64,000 nt of DNA from Raphanus sativus (taxonomy: Eukaryota; Streptophyta; Magnoliopsida; Brassicales; Brassicaceae). Under the pieces are notes generated by a model, which was not told the origin of the DNA, did no database searches, and worked only from the letters and a program-made list of their open reading frames with translations. Position numbers and translations under genes: made by a program. The stretch's first letter is position 1; every line of letters starts with the position of its first letter. The stretch spans positions 23,125,973 through 23,189,972 of the forward strand of contig NC_079517.1 of NCBI RefSeq assembly GCF_000801105.2, written 5' to 3'. This document shows positions 56,300-64,000 of this stretch, in pieces.

Positions 56300-58786
56300 T
56301 TCTTTATTGCTGTTTTTTGGGTCTAAAGAACCTTATTTAGTATTTCGTTGCCAGTTTACATCTTGGGATTGGGCCTGTGATTACAGTCCCCTTGCTTTCA
56401 GTGGGTGGCAGATAGTTATCTAGAATTTCTTAGGTGTACCTAGTTATAAAGAGCAACGTAAGAGCCTGTAATCGGCAGGGGAATAATCACCTTATTGGCA
56501 TGCCCACAGGCTGACATTTCCTTGCGAGCTTAATATTGCCTTGCCAGTGTTTCCTTTTTTTTTTTAGACCTGCCAGTGAGATTAGGGATCTAAAGAACCT
56601 TCTAAAAGATTACGAAATATTTTAGATAAAAATTATAATTATATTCACATTAGAAGTGTATTTCTTTCAAAAACTATTATATTTTGGTTATAACTATTTA
56701 AATAAAAAGTTAAAGGAACATCAGGTAAAGTTAAAGTATGCCTCTATTATAGAGGAACATCTGGTATATTATTTCATATAGAGTTAAAAATAGCTATGGT
56801 TGGAGGAACTCTTAGAATTTCGTAGGTGTACCTAGTTATTCACAATGGGTTTGGGCTTGTGGTTGCGGTCCCCTTGCTTTCAGTGGGTGTCATCCTTGTG
56901 GAACCCATTTATAACTTTTTGTTAGAGAATTAGTGATAAGAAAATTTCATCAAATCGGTAGAGAAGATAACCTTTTTTATTGATTGTATCATAAACATTT
57001 TAAATTTCAAGCTAGAATTTATATGCATTTTAATTGGACCAGATACTTAAGAATTTCTTAGGTGTACCAAGTAGTTACACAGAGCAACGCAACATCATGT
57101 AATCGGCAGGGGAACAATCACCTTAAACTTGGCCAAGTGCTGTTATACACTTGCCGTCGGCCTGCTATAACCTTGGGAACATAATATTGCCTTGCAGATA
57201 GTTACCTAGAATTTCTTAGGTGTATCTAGTTATACAGAGTAACGCAACAATCTGTAATTGGCAGGGGAATAATCACCCTATTGGCATGCCCACAGCCTGC
57301 ATATTCCTTGCGAACTTAATATTGCCTTGCCTGTGTTTCCTTTTTTTCAGACCTGCCAGTGAGATTAGTGATCTAAAGAATCTTCTTTAGTATTTCGTTG
57401 CCAGTTTACATCTTGGGATTGGGCCTGTGGTTACGGTCCCCTTGCTTTCAGTGGGTGGCTGATAGTTATCTAGAATTTCTTAAGTGTACCTAGTTATACA
57501 GAGCAACACAACAGCCTGTAATCGGGAGGGGAATAATAACTTTATTGGCATGCCCACAGCCTGCTCTTTCCTTGCGAGCTTAATATTGCCTTGCCAGTGT
57601 TTCCTGTTTTTTTTAGACCTGCCAGTGAGATTAGGGATCAAAAGAATCTTCTAAAGCTTACAAAATATTTTAGATAAAAAATATAATTATATTCACACTA
57701 AAAGTGTATTTCTTTCAAAAACTAGTATATCTTGGTTATAAATATGAAAATAAGAAGCTAGAGGGACATCATGTAAGTTAGAGGAACATCTGGAATATTA
57801 TTTCATATAGAGTAAAAAATAGCTATGGTTGGAGATGCTCTTAGAATTTCGTAGGTGTACCTAGTTATACACCTTGGACTTGGGCCTGTGGTTGCGGTCC
57901 CCTTGCTTTCAGTGGGTGTCATCCTTGTGGAACCCATTTATCACTTTTTTATAGAAAATTAGTGATAAAAATTTTTCATCAAATCGGGTAGAGAAGATAA
58001 CTTTTTTTATTGATTGAATTATAGACATTTTAAATTACAAGTTAGAATTTATATGCATTTTAATAGGACCAGTTACTTAAGAATTTCTTAGGTGTACCAA
58101 GTAGTTATACAGAGCAATGCAACAGCTTGTAATCGGCAGGAGAATAATCGCCTTAAACTTGGCCAAGCACTGCTATACACTTTCCCTCGGCCTGCTAATG
58201 CCATGCTCACAGCCTGCATTTACCTTGCGAACTTAATATTGTCTTGCCAGTTTACATCTTGGGATTGGGCATGTGATTACGGTCTCCTTGCTTTCAGTGG
58301 GTGGCAGATAGTTACCTAGAATTTCTTAGGTGTACCTAGTTATACAGAGCAACGCAACATCCTGTAATCGGCAGGGGAATAATCACCTTATTTGCATGCC
58401 CACAGCCTTCCCTTTCCATGTGAACTTAATATTGCCTTGCCAGTGTTTCCTTTTTTTTTTCAGACCTGCCAGTGAGACTAGAGATCTAAAGAACCTTCTA
58501 GAAGCTTATAAAATATTTAGATAAAATTTATAATTATATTCACATTAGAAGTGTGTTTCTTTCAAAAAGTATTATATTTTGGTTATAACTATTAAAATAA
58601 AAAGTTAAAGGAACCTCAGGTAAAGTTAAAGTATGCCTCTATTATAGAGGAACGTCTCGTATATTATTTCATATAAAGTTAAAATAACTATGGTTGGAGG
58701 AACTCTTAGAATTTCGTAGGTGTACCTAGTTATTCACCATGGGCTTGGGCTTGTGGTTGCTGTCTCCTTGCTTTCAGTGGTTGTTA
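56300..58786 (+). repeat. Direct-repeat block 2, same family as block 1
   Basis: Units starting GTTAYCTAGAATTTCTTAGG appear near 56,415, 57,201, 57,461 and 58,311, each with GAGCAACGCAACAGCCTGTA-like and GACCTGCCAGTGAGATTAG phrases and the AT-rich tract with CCTCTATTATAGAGGAACAT. Orientation is the same as in block 1, but spacing is irregular (about 785, 260 and 850 bp). This block also has GGACCAG-TTACTTAAGAATTTC phrases near 57,045 and 58,070. It directly follows the ULP1 pseudogene, as block 1 follows the SINA-like one. Confidence 0.8.
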
Positions 58787-59975
58787 TCCTACTGGAGCAA
58801 TATGTCAGTCCAGATGATATACCCTTTATTAGGAGTTTAGCCATAAGCACAACTCATAGGCCAGACACATTTTGCTGGAACTTTACACGAAATGGACAAT
58901 ATACTGTCAAGTCTGGATATTGGGTAGCTCAAAATATGTTGAAGGGGGTAGACGAAAAGCAAGTGGTAGAGCCAAGCATTATAAAGCTCCAAGCCTTTGC
59001 TTGGAAGATAAAAGCGCCGAAGAAAATTTGTCATCTTATATGGCAATTGTTAACTGGTCAAGTGGCAGTAACGAGAAATTTAGTAAGGCGAAATATGAGA
59101 TGTGATAATTACTGCCCAAAATGTGGTGAGCCAGAGGAATCAGTGACACATGCTATTTTCGAATGCCCACCTGCTCTAAAAGTCTGGTTACACTCATCAA
59201 CCCCAACGAGTCCTGCTGTTTTTCCAGCATCAAGTATCTATACGAATATGAATTATCTCTTCTGGGAAAAGAATGGTGTACTGGAACCAGACCAAGATAG
59301 AGATCCTTATCCCTGGCTGATTTGGTACATCTGGAAGGCTTGCAATGATACTCTTTAGGGGCATAGACAGAGGTCCTCTGGAACTAGTTCGATATGCTGA
59401 GAGTGAGTGTCAAGCTTGGTTTAAAGCCAATGAAACGATACCATCAGTACTACAAGAGAGTAATGTAGTGGAACCCCAAGTCATAAGCTTGGGCAATATT
59501 TGTTTACTGGATGGATCTTGGACATCTCAGGCCCAATTTAGTGGGTGTGGATGGGTCTGGTTGGATAGCAGGGGAAACACGCAACTCATGGGAACACAGA
59601 ACTTCCCCAGGAGAGAATCAACTCTACATTCAGAAGTGGAAGCACTACGATGAGCGATGGAGAATATACTTCAGCATTCAATATGTCAGAACTTTGGAAC
59701 GGACTGCAAGGATTTGATTGATATGATCAAGGAACCTCAAGAATGGCCAAGTTTTGCTACGGAACTAGAGAGGATAGAGACACTGATTATATGCTTCCCA
59801 GAGTTCAAGATTTCCTACATTCATAGAGCGCGGAATCAGATTTCAGATTTTTTAGCTAAGACAGCTAGATCCTTCCATAGGAAGTTACATTTTGTTGGTT
59901 GTTCTATTCCGGTCTGGTTACTCAGACCACCTCAAGCTTGAGTAATAAAATAGCCGTTTACCGTAAAAAAAAAAA
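58787..59975 (+). pseudogene. 5'-truncated LINE: zf-RVT and RNase H end of the ORF
   Basis: The frame reads RPDTFCWNFTRNGQYTVKSG, then the zf-RVT region (KICHLIWQLLTGQVAV, CDNYCPKCGEPEESVTH, FECPPA). A frameshift near 59,350 moves to the RNase H part (CLLDGSWTSQAQFSGCGWVW, then FGTDCKDLIDMI and YIHRARNQISDFLAK). A TGA at 59,651 stands where related copies have Trp. The stop at 59,939 is followed by TAATAAAATAGCCGTTTACC and a poly(A) at 59,965-59,975. The 5' end is truncated within the repeat unit of block 2. The enzymes would have copied the RNA into DNA at the target; only the C-terminal third remains. Confidence 0.85.
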
Positions 59976-60486
59976 TTGAATTGGGTCTTATGTTGTTCGT
60001 TGATGAGGGAAATTGAAAAGCTTTTCTTCTCTTCTAGCTTTGAGTTGCCCCACTGTGTATTTCAAACCAAGGAGCCGTTCTCGTTGTAGAATTTGATTTA
60101 TGTGGTGAGAGATATATCAATTGAGGAAGGTCGTAGATTTATTGCAATAACCTTTATGTATGTTATAGACTGAGATTATAAATTGTTGGTAAAACTGTCA
60201 TCGATCAGTGGAGGCTAACCCTGTGACTACTGTCGCAATCATGAAATGGAAGCGTCTTGTACCACGTGTATTAACTACAATTTAGTGTGAAAGTTGATCA
60301 TGGAGCTCAACCCAGCAGTTGCAAAACCAGGTCAGCTATAGTTACCATGGAAAGGAGAGGGTTTTTTTGTTAGACGTTTCGTTTTTACTAATTTTTATTT
60401 CAGTTAATAAGACAGATCATCCTTTTGGTACCGAACCATTTCTGGAATTTCTCCATTCCTGTTTATGTTAGAGTTATGACTCCAAT
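59976..60486. other. Unassigned stretch between two LINE tails
   Basis: No ORF, repeat or RNA gene was recognised on either strand. It is the target DNA between two LINE insertions of opposite orientation. Confidence 0.5.
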
Positions 60487-60815
60487 TTTGTTTTTTTTTT
60501 TCCCAGCAGCTGTTCTATTACTCAAGTTTGAGGTGGTCTGGGAAATCAGACCGGAAAAAAATAATCAATGTAGTACATACTCCTAAGAAAGGATTTTGAT
60601 ATCTTAGCTAGTGAATCAGAAGATACTTTTTCAGTGCGAGGAATAAAAACAATCAAGATTAGTTCCTTTAGCTCAGTAGAGAAGCTCGGCCATACTCCAG
60701 GATCTTAGATCATCGAGATTAGTTCTTTGTAGTATGTCCCGAATGATTGACATGATGAATACTGTAGCATGAACTCCATTGTCCATGATAGTGCCTCCAA
60801 TTCCGAATGTAAAGG
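60487..60815 (-). pseudogene. LINE RNase H tail (second copy, minus strand)
   Basis: Poly(T) at 60,487-60,501 marks the 3' end. On the minus strand the frame reads SCQSFGTYYKELISMI, a TAA, DPGVWPSFSTELKEL, then FIPRTEKVSSDSLAK and FPRPPQT. It aligns with the end of the LINE at 58,787-59,975 over about 90 codons with about half the residues equal, so they are different old copies. It is cut at about 60,815, next to the chromovirus LTR. Confidence 0.75.
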
Positions 60816-60822
60816 TAATATT

Positions 60823-61005
60823 TGTAACACCCCGATTTTCCAAAATAATATAATAAATAATAATCTTCAAAAATATCCATTTATTAATCTTCATAAATTC
60901 AACAAATGACCATAAATCCAATAATTGCATAAATCCCAGGAAATATAATTAAAAGCTTAAAACCGAAAGTCTAAAAATAAGAGATAAACTCCCAGAAGCA
61001 CCAAT
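60823..61005 (-). repeat. 3' LTR fragment of element I
   Basis: TGTAACACCCCGATTTTCCA and the next 180 bases match 62,373-62,555. At AGCACCAAT the match ends abruptly and RT coding sequence begins, which marks a deletion joint. Confidence 0.8.
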
Positions 61006-61800
61006 AAATCACGATGTCATCAATGAAGGCAATCGCACACTTATCCAAGTGCTGACGAAAGACATCGTTCAAAAGTTTCTTGATGCTACCGGTTCATTTC
61101 GAAAACCTAATCAGCATCACCAAGAGCTCATAATGTCCATAACATTTACAAAATCCCAACCTATGTACATGCTCCCAATGGTGAAGTACTCGACCTGATG
61201 AGAACCTTATCCGAGAGTTCATCCGGCTGCTTTTTCAACTCAGTTATCTCTGCCGGTACTAAACGATACTGCGCTTGTGAAACCGGTTCTGTCCCTGGTT
61301 CCAAATCAATCATAAGAGAGTCTACTCTGGCTGCTGGTGGCCCCTTTAAGGCCTCGAATACATCCTCAAACTCTGCAACCACTGAAATATACTATCCTCA
61401 AACTCTGCAACCACTGAAATATACTGCAACTCATGATGTCCATCATCTTTATCCATTGAAATAGTCGCCATAAATCCCTTTCTCCTCTCTCCAATAGATC
61501 CTCAGCGTGCAACATGGAAATAAATGAAATCCCTTTGTAAGCCTGAATACACTGGAATGAGATCTTCTCATCTCCTCTAGGGACATGAACTCTTACTCTT
61601 GGGCAATCTAGTACCACTTAATGATGTGACAGCCAATCCATCCCAACTATAACATCATAGAAATCCAGCTCCATCTCTGCTAAGTCTCCAATGAAATCGA
61701 CCCTCCAAGTAGAACTGGTACATCTCGATGAACGCCAGTGGTCCCCAATCTCTGTGTGCCGGCTGTCTGAATCTTAATAGCTTAAACACAATCTGAAACT
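61006..61800 (-). pseudogene. Protease and reverse transcriptase remnants of element I
   Basis: Reading leftwards: DFYDVIVGMDWLSHH and VVLDCPRVRVHVPRGDEK (end of protease), ISMLHAEDLLERG, then VAEFEDVFEALKGPPAARVD and ELKKQPDELSDKVLIRSSTSP (start of RT). After a gap come GHYELLVM and NDVFRQHLDKCAIAFIDDIV, which includes the catalytic FIDD motif. A 32-bp tandem duplication at 61,362-61,425 shifts the frame between protease and RT. Stops are frequent. Confidence 0.8.
61362..61425. repeat. Perfect 2 x 32-bp tandem duplication
   Basis: ATCCTCAAACTCTGCAACCA and the next 12 bases occur twice in direct succession (61,362-61,393 and 61,394-61,425) without a difference, so the duplication is young or an assembly slip. 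Confidence 0.9.
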
Positions 61801-62354
61801 GTCAACACCGCCAAAATCTGGCAAACCAAAAGAAGCATAACTCTAGTATATACAAAATGCAAGATGCCGCACCCCCAATCCAAAAGCGATCTCAACGAGT
61901 TTACAAAGCAAACATACCTCCAAAAATAGTCAATATAGCCATATACAAGAATAATACATGCCAACTAATAGCTCACCTCTCACATCAAATAAGCTTCAGT
62001 AACCAAAAACTCGCGGAGTGACAGCTTAAAATAAGGTGGTGGTAGAAACATCATAAATCCACTCGCAATCTCTGAACACGGTTGACGAAACTATAAACAC
62101 CTGAGCAATCTGACAAACTGTGACATCCTCCATCTATTAAACATCTAGCTGAAACCATGTTAGCTAGAGAACGATGACGATGAGTAAACTCATATTCATA
62201 AGAAGACAATTGGGTTAGAAGTTACTGAACAGAAAGGGCTAGTTACTTTTATTTTTTAAATCTCCCCAATTCCCAAAACGTTTCGAAAATTTTCTAAAAC
62301 CGATTAAAATCCAGTCCCACAAATCGCCATCCCGTGTTAGAGCCGGGACGGAAC
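61801..62354. other. Leader of element I without gag
   Basis: The minus strand contains only short frames. The usual chromoviral gag with its CCHC knuckle is absent, so it was deleted or has decayed beyond recognition. Confidence 0.5.
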
Positions 62355-62372
62355 CCCACTCTGATGCCAAAT
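62355..62372 (-). other. Primer-binding site of element I
   Basis: On the minus strand, directly inside the LTR, ATTTGGCATCAGAGTGGGG resembles TGGTATCAGAGC, the site complementary to initiator tRNA-Met in many plant retrotransposons. Confidence 0.7.
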
Positions 62373-64000
62373 TGTAACACCCCGATTTTCCAAAAAAATA
62401 TAATAAATAATAATCTTCAAAAGTCTCCATTTATTAATCTTCATAAATCCAATAAATAACCATAAATCCAATAATTGCATAAATCCCAGAAAATATAGAT
62501 AAAAGCTTAAAACCGAGAGTCTGAAAATAAGAGATAAACTCCCAAAAGCACCAATCCAAAAGCAATCACTCCTGCTAGTCAATCTCACCTGAAAGGGGAA
62601 AGAAAGTAAGGATGAGAAACAAGAGAGTCACTCAGTGAGCTATGGGATACTAATCCGCAAACCACTGACTTGAGTAAATAGAACTCTCACTATGGAAGTT
62701 TAGTTCTAACATGAACACACACGATGCTTATTGCACCAAAAAACACAAACAACACAGCTAATCCATACACCCCGCATTTCCTCATAAGGATATAATACAT
62801 ACTCTGCGTCGCTAGTACAGTATGTCTCTATACCCCCGCACACCATAATCTGCGTAGATATGCAAACGTCTCTGCACCCCGCACACACACAAATCTGCGT
62901 CGCTAGCTCAGACGTCTCTGGGCCCCCGCACACCATATCTGCGTCGCTAGCCCGGGCATCCCTGAATCCCCGCACACCACATCTGGTCGATAGCTCAGAC
63001 ATCTCTGAACCCCGCACAACACATAGTCCCTACTATATAACTATGTACATACATTTATATATCTCAACATTTAACATCAAACATCCAAACAATAGTTGAA
63101 TCCTCTAGACCCCTAATTCCGGTTTACAAAAAATAAACTATCTATCAATCACGACTCAAACTGACTCAATTCATGCTTCGAAATCTAAACTACGATAGAA
63201 GAATTCTATACTGTACGGAATATACGAAATAAATCCTCACTTTTGCCACTGGTTCTGAAGAAACCTGAGAAACACAGAATGGACATTGACGGCTCTAAAA
63301 CAATAACTCTTAAACTCTCTGAAAATTAAATGGATATGATGATTATGGCAGAACTGAATTCTAAAAAGAACAGATGCATATCTCATGAACTAACCGTTAA
63401 CTTTTGAATCCACGGGTTCTGAAGAAACCTAGATGTTCTCTGTCCACAGACACCTAGTTTACTCCGATCGGACACCATTTGATTTAACCAAATTAGCTTC
63501 ACCTTCCAGGCTGGTCGCAAACGAAGACTGCAGTAATACCTCTCGCGAAAACCAACACAACTTTTAGAAACTAACTCTAAATGACAATCAGCTTCTTGGA
63601 GACGATAGATAAAATAGTGAACTACTTAATGACAAATTTCCAGATTGAAAGCTTTCATTTAGGTCAGCCTTTTTGCCTTTACGTTGAGACTGGTCTGCAT
63701 CGCTAAAGCTTCGGCTTATCCTTGGCCAAGAAGCAACGTCAATAACTTTCAACAGTGCCTTGATTCAACAACGAGATCTTTCTATTGATATCTCGCTTGT
63801 TTACTGGTTCCTTCTAGATCAACGGGAAAACACCGATGAAGTTGACTGTCGGCGGATCCGATCTACAACAAGTAGCCCCAAAGAAATGAGCGTAACTAGT
63901 AGATGAAAACTCCAAATAATGATCTGTTTTCTGATAAACATATATCTATGAGTGTAGAACAATACCTCAAAATTTGGCTTCGAAATACTCAGTTTTAATC
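62373..64000 (-). repeat. 5' LTR of element I (right end not resolved)
   Basis: It starts TGTAACACCCCGATTTTCCA. No clear CA end followed by a duplicated target (expected ATATT from 60,818-60,822) was found before 64,000, so the LTR may continue outside. The phrase CGGGTTCTGAAGAAACCTAG near 63,412 and its relative at 63,250 show internal repetition. There is no gene within it. Confidence 0.6.
62800..63025. repeat. Tandem repeat of about 55-60 bp in the LTR of element I
   Basis: CTGCGTCGCTAG recurs near 62,803, 62,893 and 62,940, with diverged forms between (CTGCGTAGATATG near 62,852 and CTGGTCGATAGC near 62,984). Each is followed by a CATCTCTG..CCCCGCACACCA phrase. About five units are recognisable. 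Confidence 0.8.

Larger units (their letters stand above)
60823..64000 (-). mobile_element. Element I, deleted chromovirus-type Ty3/gypsy element
   Basis: The right (5') LTR begins at 62,373 and extends at least to the window end or near it. The left copy of its start is at 60,823-61,005 only. Between them remain a leader, a stump of protease and parts of reverse transcriptase, on the minus strand. Gag, most of RT, RNase H, integrase and most of the 3' LTR are gone. LTRs starting TGTAACACCCC and a TGGTATCAGAG-like priming site are usual in plant chromoviruses. Confidence 0.8.

Noticed and set aside
59976..60486. tRNA or small RNA gene between the LINEs
   Set aside because: No cloverleaf with A and B box or other RNA signature could be found by eye.

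Overview
The window is plant nuclear DNA, almost certainly from a Brassicaceae genome (Brassica or a close relative). The basis is the families present: Tat-lineage Ty3/gypsy elements with two RNase H domains and antisense genes, an Athila element rich in TCGATCGA, ULP-like/DUF1985 transposon-type genes, 5'-truncated LINEs ending in a TAATAAAATAGCC tail, and a chromovirus whose LTR begins TGTAACACCCC. There are no intact housekeeping genes, and nearly every ORF is broken. This looks like pericentromeric or other heterochromatic DNA.

Layout. 1-5.1 kb holds decayed DUF1985-type genes on the minus strand. 5.3-6.3 kb holds a SINA-like (SIAH zinc finger) pseudogene with its own TATA box. 6.4-8.7 kb is a block of ~520-bp direct repeats. 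At 9,024 lies what looks like the start codon of a second DUF1985-ULP1 gene, called U here. Its remaining parts are at 43.1-44.1 kb (inverted) and 54.86-56.24 kb (plus strand). It is followed by a second block of the same direct repeats (56.3-58.8 kb), two LINE remnants in opposite orientations (58.8-60.8 kb), and a deleted chromovirus that runs off the right edge.

Almost 46 kb of nested retrotransposons sits inside gene U. The target-site duplications (TSDs) give the order. Element A (Tat lineage) entered U 10 bp from the first base of its ATG (TSD GTTCC). Element E (same family, opposite strand, 15,541-34,750, TSD CAAAT) entered the 3' non-coding part of A. Element D (21,746-29,978, TSD GGCCA), with gag-protease and an antisense gene but no reverse transcriptase or integrase, entered the pol of E between its second RNase H and its integrase. 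Athila element F (TSD CTAGG) also entered A. A D-related solo LTR, G (39,863-42,058, TSD GTCAT), entered F.

The present order of pieces between 42.8 and 54.9 kb does not fit simple nesting. The 3' LTR of A, the first half of U and the 5' part of F are inverted, and a 3-kb piece of F sits inside its own gag. Four breakpoints explain this with little or no visible loss of sequence. Three of the junctions carry patchwork filler DNA, some of it copied from gene U. This is either a local multi-break rearrangement with templated insertions or an assembly error that imitates one. It is the most notable feature of the window.

Other features of interest are spliced antisense genes near the 3' LTR of all three Tat-type elements, arrays of short hairpins in the Tat 3' regions, a palindrome array in the D LTRs, a GC-rich satellite inside solo LTR G, and a TCGATCGA 8-mer dispersed through coding and non-coding parts of the Athila element.
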